Positions 8,700 through 18,132 of a DNA stretch of 18,487 nucleotides are shown here, piece after piece (the stretch's first letter is position 1; every line of letters begins with the position of its first letter). Where the stretch lies: contig MSJI02000471.1 of the NCBI GenBank assembly GCA_001931905.2, positions 1-18,487 of the forward strand. Direction: 5' to 3'. A program made the translations under genes and the position numbers. The notes beneath the pieces were generated by a model. It was not told where the DNA came from. It saw only the letters and a list, made by a program, of their open reading frames with translations, and made no database searches. Source of the DNA: Cladosporium sp. IMV 00045. Taxonomy: Eukaryota; Ascomycota; Dothideomycetes; Cladosporiales; Cladosporiaceae.

Positions 8700-10995
8700 C
8701 AGCCAATATGAGCGCACTCACGCCCGCACGGCGAGCTCGGCGTACCGCAGCATGCGACGAGTGCAAACGGAGGAAGGTAAAATGCTCCACGGAGCCTCAG
8801 TGCTCGAACTGTACGTGCGACAGGAAGACATGCGTTTACTCTGCACCGATGCATCGAGTTTCTGCCTTGCAGAGGTTGGTCTTTATTGTTTCGAGCTACG
8901 GCCTGACTTTGGGCTGACACACGATCGCAGAAGCCTTGATCGCCACGAAGTCTTCATAGAAAATGTCAGAAAGGCATGGGCGCAACATGTGCCACACATC
9001 ACCCTAGAGCAAGCCTTATTGGACATTGAAAGACAAAATCAAGGAATGCAGTCAGCAGATACGGAATCTCCGACATCTAGTGGCTCAGCCTGGGCTGTAC
9101 ACTCCGAGCCAGAGACCTCACATGTTGCAGAACATGGAAATGCCGAATATACTAATGCAGAAGACTTTGAATTTGACGAATCTGACGACTTCAACGAGGC
9201 AATTGACGGCATGGGATTCCTGACAGTTGGGCCTCGCAAATCTGGATATACTGGACCTCAATCAGGAATTGCAGCTGTGAGGTTCTTGCGCTCACTACCT
9301 TCTGAGGGCCAAGCTGGATATGAGGACACTGCGCCTGGTGAATCTCCTGGTGATTCTATCAATTCTATGGAGCCTGCGTTAAACATGGTGAATATCGATG
9401 AGGTTATTAACGATTATTTCACTCTATTCCACACCGCCTACCCGCTCCTCCACGAAGGGCTGTTCCGCGCACGAATGGCAGGTACGTTTATGACCGCCTG
9501 GTATGTATGATTGCGATTCTGACTTTAGCAGGCGTCGCGCCTAAACCTCGTGATGGTTCCTGGCCGCTCCTTTATAACATGGTGATCACCATGGGAGCAT
9601 TTGTGGGAGACTCCGAGAATACCAACATCGATCTGGGATTCTATCGCAGGGCTAGAGGATGTGTATCTCTCTCAGTACTCGGAAAAGGCTCTCTGTGCTA
9701 TGTACAAGCATTGGTACTCATGGCAAACTATTTGCAAAAGCGCAACAAACCCAATGCCGGCTTTGCATTGATTGGAATCGCATGGTCTATGGCTCTCTCG
9801 ATCGGCTTGCACAGAGAATTTGGGAACTTTTCGACCTCGCCGTTCATCATGGAACAGCGCCGCCGCGCCTGGTGGGTACTGTTCATATTTGTGTCGGGCG
9901 CACAACTCACGTTCGGAAGACCCCCGGTGTCTCTGATTGGAGTCAACATCAAACCTCCTACGAATCTGGAAGACTCCAGCCTGGCCGTTGATATGGAAGC
10001 ACTACCACCAGCCCGAGACGGACCTACAGTCACATCATGCTTGATCTCACAGATACAGCTCGCCATCATTGCAAACTCTGTGCAGACGGAACTACTCTCA
10101 AACCAGACACCTGATATCGGACGCGCACAGCATCTAGACAATCAGATCACGACTTGGCACGAAAGCCTCCCCATCTATCTCCAAGAAAACTCACAGTTGC
10201 CGTCTCGACTAGAACGCCCAAAGTATGTCCTGCTCTGGCGCGCCCATCACCTGCGCATAGTTCTCAACCGGCCCTTCCTTTTCCTAGCCCTGGCCAAGAC
10301 GCCTCGATTTAGCATCAAAGACCAGAGAGTGCAGACTTGTCTTAATACGGCGGACGCTTGCGTGGACTCCATACATGCTTTCCTTCAGACAAATCCACGA
10401 TGCAAGCGTGGTTTCGCGTGGTACGCCACTTACTGGCTTCTTTCCGCAAGCTTTGTGCATGCCACGTGTCTTGCGTATAAGCCTGCCGATTCTGCTGCTC
10501 TTCATTGGAAACTCATATTAGAGCGATCGCTTGAAGCTTTGAATATTTTGGCTCCCGCGCAAGGGGTCGCAGTGCGAGCGAAACGTCTTCTCAGCAATTT
10601 GATCGGTACGTTTGATATGCCCCTTTTCTCCCAACGAGGTTATTTGCACGTGCGATGCAGTGGTATGAAAGTCTAGTTATACCTTGGATACTGACTGACT
10701 TGGTTTTACAGAACGCTTCGATCACGCATCATCGACTGCTGCTGGTGAAGGGTCATGGGCCACGAATGCTGCAGCCAATCCGCTAGATTCTTCGAGCACG
10801 TCAAACCCCGAAGCAAACACTGGCCTACCTTTATACGACGACTTCAGCCTGGAGGGAGATGCCGCCAATCTCTTGCAAGGCAACACCGCGGATCTTTTCT
10901 GGCTTTGGCCGCAAGACATCAATGCTGAATTCCTAGATACGGGAAACGCCCCGACTCAGTGGAATGATTTCACGAGGCATGACTTTCTGGAATGA
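8696..10995 (+). CDS. Zn2Cys6 fungal-specific transcription factor (4 exons)
   Basis: Exons 8696-8874, 8931-9481, 9532-10605 and 10712-10995 give 695 residues. The N-terminal zinc cluster has Cys20, 23, 30, 36, 39 and 46 in the exact C-x2-C-x6-C-x5-C-x2-C-x6-C spacing, with basic KRRKVK between. An acidic stretch follows (EDFEFDESDD, about residues 140-150). The fungal-specific regulatory domain (PF04082 type) begins near residue 220 with YFTLFHTAYPLLHE and continues through DGSWPLLYNMV and RRRAWWVLFIF. A nuclear role as sequence-specific activator or repressor of the neighbouring genes is inferred from its place between transporter and SDR. The intron at 10606-10711 is 106 nt, about twice the length of the other two; splicing it as two short introns around a 2-nt exon would shift the frame to an early stop. 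The ATG at 8708 is an alternative start that would remove only four residues. Confidence 0.88.
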
Positions 10996-11254
10996 AGAGC
11001 ACTTTAGCAGCATCGTGATACTGAGAGATCACGCTACGGCTTTCTGAGAGCTTCGTCGGCCTCCGAGAGAGCGTCGAGCGCGTAGTACCATGGATTGAGA
11101 AGCGAAGTAACGATTCCGAAGTTTTGGGAAACGTAAACCTGACTTTCTGGCACTAATCAAACCGTGACGATGGAAATAATCAGATCGTTGCAAGAAAGTG
11201 GGACGGAAAGTGAGTGATGCGTTCTGTGCCTCGACCCCTCAGCTTACGCTAAAC

Positions 11255-12076
11255 TCACGTGAACAGCATACCGCCATTAGCACAGACTGTATCACCCGTC
11301 ACCCACCTCGAGCGTTCTTCGCATAGGAAACACACAATGTCTGCAATATCCTGTGGCGTGCCTGCCCTTGGCGCCGCCGGCACTTTGGCATTGTCTTCCT
11401 CCATCTTCTTCAGGTGCACCTCACCGGCCGCTCGGTACATATCCGTGTCGACAGGCCCCGGGTTGATGCAATTGACTGTGATACCGCACTTATGACCCAG
11501 CTCTCTTGCCCAGACCTTGGTCAATCCTTCGACAGCAGCCTTGCTGGCAGCGTAGACGGACTGAGTCGAGTAGCCTCCACGTGCCGAAATCGATGAGAGG
11601 TTGACAACGCGTCCACCGCGATTGACGTGAGCGATGAAAGCCTGCGTCATGAAGATCAACGACTTCACGTTCACGTCCATGAGGTGTTCGTATATCTCTT
11701 CAGTCACTTCTTCCAGCGGACGATTGTCTCCTGCGCCGGCATTGTTGACCAGAATATCCAGACGGTCAACGCCGAATGTACGCCGCGCGGTTTCGATCAG
11801 AGTACTGTGTGTGCTTCTCAGTTTCATGTCGCCTTGCACGGCGACGGCTTGCGAGCCTAGGTTCTCAACGTCGATGCATAACTGTTTAGCTGCAGCTGCT
11901 GAAGAGTCCGAGGTGTAGTTGAAGGCGACCTGTCGGGTTGTCAGAGGCCATGGGTTGTCTTTTCGCAGAGTTTATAAGCTCACCTTCGCTCCTTGCTGTG
12001 CAAGAGAAATGACAATTCCCTTCCCAATGCCTCGTGCGCCGCCAGTCACAATAGCGACCTTTCCGTTCAACGACAT
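11255..12076 (-). CDS. Short-chain dehydrogenase/reductase, classical type
   Basis: Two exons, 12076-11984 and 11929-11255 (54-nt intron with GTGAGC donor), give 255 residues, the usual size of classical SDRs. Visible: cofactor motif TGGARGIG (11-18), NNAG (93-96), Asn118, Ser144, Tyr157 and Lys161 (YAASK), which is the full catalytic tetrad with the normal 13-residue Ser-Tyr spacing. After the second beta strand there is no acidic residue at the usual NAD-selecting place (FNYTSD), which hints at NADPH. It looks like the FabG/glucose-dehydrogenase-like group, which cannot be assigned a substrate by eye. In this context an NADPH-linked ketose reductase such as L-xylulose reductase, or another sugar dehydrogenase, is possible but unproven. 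It converges on the regulator gene with only 259 bases between stops, and its upstream region carries the second candidate operator. Confidence 0.88.
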
Positions 12077-12638
12077 ATTGCGACTTGTTGATCAATCCGT
12101 GTGTGAATGTGGCTCGAGTATCTCAAAATGTGCCCCAACTGCATCATCAATCATTCGGTTCTTATATTCGCAAACGATTTCTAGAGATGATCTAAGTCAT
12201 GATGCGTTGCGGCATCCACCAGCGACTGCGACTTCATATTGGTGTCCACTTTTCGGCGATTCGCCGAGGACCCTGGACAAGCGTAACCGAACATGTTGAA
12301 GTCCTTTGCGTCTTCCAGAATCATCCCACGACTTCCGAGCCGCCGGAGGGCGATGCGTCACGGACAACACTTGTGAGCAGACTGCAAGACGAGATCAGAG
12401 GCGCGTGCCGACTTACCACGCACACTCGGTGTTTTACCGAAGGAGCCTTTACAGACCACGGAACATAGCATCGAACGGAACAGGTGAAGTCATGTTAAAG
12501 GGTTTGATCACGTTTTTATTTCATGTCAAAGCACTAACTTTTCATGTCGTTACATAAAACCAGCACCGCAATTCACCATACTTACGGCGGGTATTCTTCA
12601 TTCCCGGGTCCATCAATTCACAGCAAGCGGCCATCACT
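12077..12638. promoter_or_regulatory. SDR promoter and methyltransferase 3' region
   Basis: On the minus strand TATAAG (12166-12161) lies about 85-90 bases upstream of the SDR ATG and may be its TATA box. The operator-like palindrome at 12253-12267 is about 180 bases upstream of that ATG. The right half should include the 3' untranslated region of the methyltransferase, transcribed toward this region. No gene is seen. Confidence 0.5.
12253..12267. promoter_or_regulatory. Candidate Zn2Cys6 operator, copy 2
   Basis: TCGGCGA-T-TCGCCGA matches copy 1 at 5817-5831 in all positions except the central base, and both copies continue with GGA. It is again CGG-N7-CCG. Its position about 180 bases upstream of the SDR start fits a control site for that gene. 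Confidence 0.55.
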
Positions 12639-13346
12639 CTACTTCTGGAGAGGCGAGTCCCTCCCATCGATCTTCCTCAGGATGACATTCCTGGCAGCGG
12701 CCTTGTGCTTGGTACGGTAGAGCATAAGGTCGGTGCCAATGATCTCGACTTTGCCGTCGGCGCCCAGCTTCTCGACCTGCTTGTCGAAGCCGAGCGGCTT
12801 CCAGATCTCGTCTAGAACGGTGGCAACGACCAGGCCGCCGTTCTTGGTGACGCGCACCAGCTCGTCGAAGCACTGAGGTCCGACGTGGCCGGCAGTGAAG
12901 GTGCCGACGCATGATGTGACGTCGTAAGTACCGGTCTCGAACTGGATGGGGTTGGTGAGATCAGCGGGCTCGAGCTTGTCGTAGGTGCCGGTCTTGCGGG
13001 CGATGTCGAGCATGCCGGGGGAGAGATCAATGCCGTCAATCTGCTTCGCGCCGAGTTTGGCAAGGTAGATGCCGACCAGACCGGTGCCGCAGCCGGCGTC
13101 GAGGATCTTGACGTCCGGTGAGATGGCGCCGTTGACGATTTGCCGGGGCTGGAGGTGCTTGAAGATAGTCTCGGCGATGATGGGAGGGCCCTTGTACTCC
13201 TCGCCTTCCATCACGTCCTTGTCGTAAGTGCTGGCCCAGTCATCATACAGCTTGGTCATGTCCTGGATGTCCAGGTTACCGTAGGAACGTGCCAGGTAGG
13301 GGTTGTCACCGTGGATGTGGTCATAGGAAGGGGCTGCGGTAGACAT
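12639..13346 (-). CDS. Class I SAM-dependent methyltransferase (METTL27/WBSCR27-like)
   Basis: A single exon of 235 residues starting at the ATG 13346-13344, which has a good fungal start context (CCAACC before ATG). Motif I ILDAGCGTG (81-89) is the SAM-binding glycine loop; DGIDLSPGML (104-113) supplies the acidic residue for the ribose; the later SCVGTFTAGHV and NGGLVVATVL match the following beta strands. The N-terminal LYDDWASTYDKDV is typical of the WBSCR27/METTL27-like group, whose substrate is not well established. Codons end strongly in G or C, more so than in the neighbouring genes, which may mean high expression. The function does not obviously fit the sugar/polyol block to its left, so I take it as outside that cluster. 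Confidence 0.85.
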   Translation of the reverse strand: MSTAAPSYDHIHGDNPYLARSYGNLDIQDMTKLYDDWASTYDKDVMEGEEYKGPPIIAETIFKHLQPRQIVNGAISPDVKILDAGCGTGLVGIYLAKLGAKQIDGIDLSPGMLDIARKTGTYDKLEPADLTNPIQFETGTYDVTSCVGTFTAGHVGPQCFDELVRVTKNGGLVVATVLDEIWKPLGFDKQVEKLGADGKVEIIGTDLMLYRTKHKAAARNVILRKIDGRDSPLQK

Positions 13347-13375
13347 GGTTGGTGAGTGTTGCTGTGGGATTTGGC

Positions 13376-13492
13376 GCTTTGGAGACCAGGAGGTTGCTTT
13401 GGAAGAAGAGCGGTGCTCTGGGCTGTTGGTGCTTTGGATAGAGTGCCGTCCAGGAGAGTAAGATTGGTGCTATGGATGTTTGTTGCTTTGGA
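13376..13492. repeat. Five copies of GCTTTGGA upstream of the methyltransferase
   Basis: GCTTTGGA at 13376-13383, 13396-13403, 13431-13438 and 13485-13492, plus GCTATGGA at 13469-13476. On the gene's strand these read TCCAAAGC, within about 30-150 bases upstream of its ATG, so probably in the 5' leader or core promoter. Spacing is irregular (16-38 bases between starts), so this is not a simple tandem repeat. Confidence 0.6.
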
Positions 13493-13499
13493 TGGTAAG

Positions 13500-15239
13500 T
13501 TGGCAGCGTAGGCGTGTCAAAAAGTCAATCACTTGCAATACTGGGCTTCCAATAAATACAGTTTGGGCGTGAGTGAAGAGAAGAGGAGGAGAGGAAACGA
13601 ATTCTCTCCAGACTGGTCAGTATTTATGCCATCTGGCTGCCTCTATGTCTCGCAAAACACCCCACTCCGACCCCTCATCTGGCGGATGAGGCGCGGGACA
13701 CTGGCAAAGTGGTGTCCTTGGATGTGCTTTATTGGAGCATCACTAGCAGTGTGGATCGAGAGTAAGAAGTCAGAACCCACAGCTAGTCTGCTCAGCGACT
13801 GGAGGGCGGCTGGCTCCTCGGCACGTGTATGGACAAAGGGCCTGGACAGACAAGACCTGAGGTTCCCTTGACCTCGCTCATGTATAGGCTACGTAATGCA
13901 GGAGTAGCGTCCCCTCGGAGCTTGCTGCGGGACTAGCTGCAGGAACACCGCAGTAGCAGCTCTGTTTAATAGGTGCATTGGTTCAGCCTAGTTGGGATCA
14001 AGCAATGGCGCCATTTAGCAACCTCTCGATGTATTTCGGGTACGCACATGTGATCGTTTGAAATGCATCTCCGACGTCTTTTCCTTGTGGTCTGCGGGTC
14101 AGACGGCCTGCCTTGCCTAGACCACTCAAGACGTTTTTCAGCGTATTGGATAAATAGGTAACGTTTCGAAAGCGGTTCCTCGAACTGCCGACCTAATTCT
14201 TCCGGTTTCGATGTGTCGGCAGGTCTTTCAACGGCGATCGAGGGTTGCAATCTTCTTTTGCATTTGAGTACCAAATGACAAATTGGTCCATTGGTAGTCA
14301 ATTGCCGCTCTCGGTTGGAAGGATAAACCGTACATGGTACATCGCCGCAACCCACTGCAACTCGGACGATGATTGATGGTTTTACGTTGCTCAGATCGAG
14401 ACAAAATGGCACAGCCCCGCCAGGCCCCCCACCAACAACCTCAGGCCTCGTACCTCTGGCCCCCACTCTCCCACTCTGCTGTTGGTCGAGCGATACGCGC
14501 ATCTTGGCGGATTTGGTTGAAGCGCAGGCAATTGGCTATGAGGCTCCGCCTCTATCCGTAGCCGACCTCACTTCCTCCCAGCTGCATGCTTGTCACGTGT
14601 TATTCGGGCCGCGAGTGCTTGGATGAGGAGTGAAGAGGACGAGATATCTCATCACCGTGGGCCCCCCTTACGTAGGATAATACCTCACGGTACGTCGCCT
14701 CGAACACATGCCCACGCGTGCTGTTTTCCCTGTCTCTCAGACCGCCCAATTCCATTCGACTCGCTCTCTACTCACGACTATGCCCGCTTTCTATCGTGTG
14801 CATCGGACATACGAATGACATCTGACCGCAGCCAGGCGACGGCACCGAGGCTCATTGAGGCATTTGCAGCTGCTGCAAGCTACTCTGTGACACTGCAGCT
14901 CGAGTGGCTTGAGTGGCTTTCCCTTCATGTATAGTTGTTGGACCAATATCACATGCATTCTGTGCAATCAGAGCACTGTCTCCTGACGTCTGCTCGATCG
15001 GCGTGTACGTCGTCTTCAGGGCAGCTTTCCTCTGCAGAATCTAATGCGTGCTTGCCTAGATCTTAGAGTCTACATCAATCGCATACGCCTGCAAGTGGTG
15101 ATTGATTCCACACGCAGATTTCAAGTTAACTCTACACTATTAATTGCCCGCGTTCTCCAACATAGCAATACAGCGCTGTCTCTGACCTCCACTGAATTGC
15201 CCACTAATCTACTTTCACTCAAATGACAGCCACCATGAG
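13500..15239. other. Gene-poor region, nothing recognised
   Basis: No convincing gene. The longest frame (13966-14502, minus, 178 codons) matches nothing I know. A perfect tandem GAGTGGCTT pair is at 14902-14919. No tRNA, rRNA or recognisable transposon piece is visible. Confidence 0.5.
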
Positions 15240-16245
15240 AAGCCTATCTGTTGGAACAGGGTTTAGAATGCATTCCACATGCTTGCAACATCAAAACAGT
15301 CAAACAACTTAGACAAATGCAACAGCAGTCCCGCTTCCATTTGCCTGATTTTGTTCTATCTTGGACTAAGTTATGTTTGACATTGAAATGATATTGAAGT
15401 CGTTGCGCACTTGTTTGCAAGCCAATCAAGTTAATTTAATGTTAGGTTACAGGTTGCTCGAGTAATTCGACGTTACAGTTGTGCACACATAGGCAGCTAT
15501 CTAGGCCAATAGAAACCTGTGAAGTCGCTGAATCTCTAAAATTTAGAGCCCGAGGAATCGTAGTTTTGAGCCATTTACGAGAAAGCCTACGAGTTTGTGA
15601 TCAGCGCTGAAAGCTGTTGGCGTGTTTGCAGGGTCCTCCTGATTATGCGCTAATTAACTTAAGCAATGATCTGCTGACAGGTGTTTCAATTGAGTTACCA
15701 GGTTAAGCTGACATGAATAAGCAAGATGCCTAGTGCTCAATGAGTTGACTTCACTAACATTAACATAATATATTTTATATTGACTTTTAATGTGCTGAGT
15801 CATAATATAGACTAAATTTACTTGATTATATTTTTGAATCAATAGCATTTGGCTTTGTTAAACTTGTCAGTTGATTGATTGCAACACAATAGCAATGCCC
15901 ATTATTTTGCCACTTATTCAATGTGAAATGCTTAGACACTGACAAGCTCAAACTGAATCAGATTGACATATACGTCTAGCGAAGTACCTCAACCGAGCAG
16001 TGCATCATACATTTCATCCATTCCATAGTCTAGCTTTGACAAGATGATTGGAGTTCAGAGCACCTGTAGATGCAATTTTACACTTTCGCATTTCTGCAAT
16101 TTGCAGCCTTACTCGCAGCTCTGATTCGAGCTTCTGCTGTGGCTTCTCGATCTGCCATAGCTTGCGACAGCAGTTGCTCATTCATGGCACTTCTTGTAAC
16201 CACAGATCAAAGCAGCCTGCTTCGGCAGCAATTCAGTATTGGCTA
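15240..16245. other. AT-rich gene-poor segment flanking the transposons
   Basis: Base composition drops here, most strongly around 15640-15860, where by eye well over two thirds of bases are A or T. Only short frames are present. One, a 35-residue minus-strand peptide (16185-16078), is rich in Ala, Arg and Glu and ends just left of the transposon. The segment could be old RIP-altered repeat sequence or simply AT-rich intergenic DNA. Confidence 0.4.
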
Positions 16246-16287
16246 ACGTCAATAATGGGGAAGCGGGTCAGATGGGGAAGCGGGTCA
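16246..16287. repeat. Left terminal inverted repeat of the Fot1-like element
   Basis: Begins ACGTCAATA directly after the TA target. The next 34 bases are two perfect head-to-tail copies of a 17-bp unit, ATGGGGAAGCGGGTCAG (16255-16271 and 16272-16288). Matches the right terminus at 40 of 42 positions; both differences are A/G transitions. Confidence 0.9.
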
Positions 16288-16361
16288 GCCCGAAATTTGA
16301 TACGTATCACTTTCGTGAATAATCTGAATTTTTACGTGTCCTTTTTTATCCTATCTTTTCT

Positions 16362-17985
16362 ATGACTTCCTATTCGAACGAGGCTCTCGAGAAGGCTATA
16401 TTCGACTATCGAAACCACGAATATACGTCGATTCGGGCGTATTCGAACGCGATAGGGATTCCGAATACTACGCTTTAAAACCGACTCCTAGGAACGTAAC
16501 CACGTCGTATAGCCCACGAACGGCAGCAGGCTTTATCTATCGCCGAGGAAAATAAACTCGTAGGCTGGATTAAACGACTCGCAAGCCTCGGGAACCCGAT
16601 CACCCTATCGTTTACGAAAGAACTCGCCTTTGAAATCCGACGTACCCGGACGCTTCCTGCCTCGCCCTCTACGCCTACCGAGCCTATAGGCAAACGGTGG
16701 CTCGATAGGTTTCGGTCTCGGCATCCAGAGGTAGCTACGATTACCTCGCGATCACTCGAAGCGGCTCGCTTCGAAGGAACCTCGCGTGATCGCATAAGCT
16801 CCTTTTTTGATTAGCTTGCTACTCTCTATAGTACCCGTTTATACGACTCTAACTCGATCTAGAACTTCGACGAGACAGGCTACGCGCTAGGCACGTCGCA
16901 GTCTACGAAAGTCCTCGTTACGAAAGAAGATAAGACGAATTTTAAGAAGATACCTGGTCGGCAGGAATGGATAACTGCGATTAAATGCGTAGGGGCCTCG
17001 GGTAGGGCCCTACCCCTCCTTATCATTTTTAAGGGCTAGAACCTGAATTCTTCGTGGATTTCATCTAAACTACGATCAGATTAGAGGTTTACGACGTCGA
17101 CTTCGGGATAGACTAGCGATTAGATCGCTTACGAGTGGTTAACTACCCTTTTCGACCCCGAAACGAGACGAAATAATAATAAACGACGTCTCCTACTATT
17201 CGACGGCCACGGGAGTTATATTATAGCCCGATTCCTATCTTACTGCCTTCGGCACGATATTAATCCTGTCTGTTTACCACCCTATTCGTCTCATCTACTA
17301 TAACCTTTAGATTTAACTTGTTTTAGACCCCTAAAGAGGAACCTAACTTTCCAACTTAATTCGATCTTTTTTCACTCTACGATTCGATTACACCGCTCCG
17401 AGTGGACTACGGCCTATACGATTACTAGGAATAAGACCTTCCGGGTCGGTACTATTAAATCAGGCTTTAAATCGACTAGAATATAGCCTATCTCGAGGGA
17501 TAGACCCCTCCTGCGCCTCGGACCCCCCCCCTCCCCCCCCCGGACTCCGCCCCCTATTCTCGACGATAGGGGGTCCCCTGACCTTCGTGTCCTCGATACC
17601 CGACCTCCCCGGGGCATAGAGCCTCGTCACGTTCGAGATGCGATTACTCAAGTGATCGATCACTCTTCGATTTCGACTCCTTCGAAGCGATTTATAAAGC
17701 GATCATAAACTGAACTTAAAAAGCTAAGATCTCGGACTGCCCTTTTAGAACACGAACTTAAGGAGTCTAGGAGTCGATTATCGATACGTAAGGAACGTAA
17801 AACAGGTAAACGTATTGCCCTAAAGGGTAAATACGTCCTTAATACGCAAGAAATTCTCGAAGAAGTCGAAAAAGCCGAAAAAGAGACTTTACAAAAAAAA
17901 GAAGGGTAAGGGACGTAAATCGCCTACGCCGAGCCCCGAAATCGAAGACGAGATAGAACTAGATAGCGCTAATGAGCTCGCTTAA
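16362..17985 (+). pseudogene. Fot1/pogo transposase pseudogene with RIP-type stops
   Basis: The frame starts at ATG 16362 and stays in register to about 17890. It carries eleven in-frame stops, at 16476, 16497, 16812, 16860, 17037, 17082, 17109, 17121, 17301, 17484 and 17706. A one-base slip in an A8 run (17893-17900) then moves the likely tail into the frame ending at 17985. Visible: psq-type helix-turn-helix (SIRAYSNAIGIP), CENP-B-type HTH region (EENKLVGWIKRLASLGNP), and the catalytic Asp codons in FDETG (16869), LFDGHG (17202) and PLDL (17310). The last two are 35 residues apart, the DD35D spacing of this family. Most stops are where Gln (CAA/CAG) or Trp (TGG) is expected, for example before NFDETG and before PLDL, as C-to-T or G-to-A change gives. 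No active product is possible. Confidence 0.9.
17523..17573. repeat. C-run tract and hairpin inside the transposase relic
   Basis: Nine C (17523-17531), T, nine C (17533-17541), then CCCCCTA (17550-17556) that can pair with TAGGGGG (17567-17573) across a 10-base loop. The minus strand therefore carries several G-runs close together, which could form a quadruplex. It is in the variable Pro-rich part of the transposase, after the catalytic domain, and remains in frame. Confidence 0.6.
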
Positions 17986-18050
17986 TTTCACCTAATTCAG
18001 ACTATTATTCGTAAAGGTATGACTTTTTAAAGTTGAAATAATAGGATTTA

Positions 18051-18092
18051 TGACCCGCTTCCCTATCTGACCCGCTTCCCCATCATTGACGT
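18051..18092. repeat. Right terminal inverted repeat of the Fot1-like element
   Basis: Reverse complement of the left terminus with two transitions; it also contains the doubled 17-bp unit, here with one unit changed (ATAGGG for ATGGGG). Ends CATTGACGT directly before the TA target. Confidence 0.9.
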
Positions 18093-18132
18093 TATGAAGT
18101 TGATCTCAAACTTTTGTGCTAAGTTAACGTTA

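Larger units (their letters stand above)
16246..18092 (+). mobile_element. Fot1/pogo-type DNA transposon, complete but inactivated
   Basis: A 1,847-bp element bounded by 42-bp inverted repeats with two mismatches, and flanked by TA on both sides (16244-16245 and 18093-18094), the target duplication of Tc1/mariner-pogo elements. It holds one transposase frame of about 540 codons, the size known for Fot1, interrupted by many stops. Copy length, termini and target site all agree, so the insertion looks structurally complete. It lies about 2.9 kb from the nearest cellular gene. Confidence 0.9.

Noticed and set aside
13966..14502. Minus-strand frame of 178 codons in the gene-poor region
   Set aside because: The longest unexplained frame here and partly protein-like, but no domain, intron or neighbour supports it. 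Transcript data or an orthologue would change this.
14369..14934. Two overlapping plus-strand frames (85 and 114 codons)
   Set aside because: Partly antisense to another weak frame and without recognisable features.
17414..17663. Gly/Arg-rich minus-strand frames over the C-run tract
   Set aside because: They are the reverse of the transposase relic's Pro-rich segment; composition follows from the C runs.
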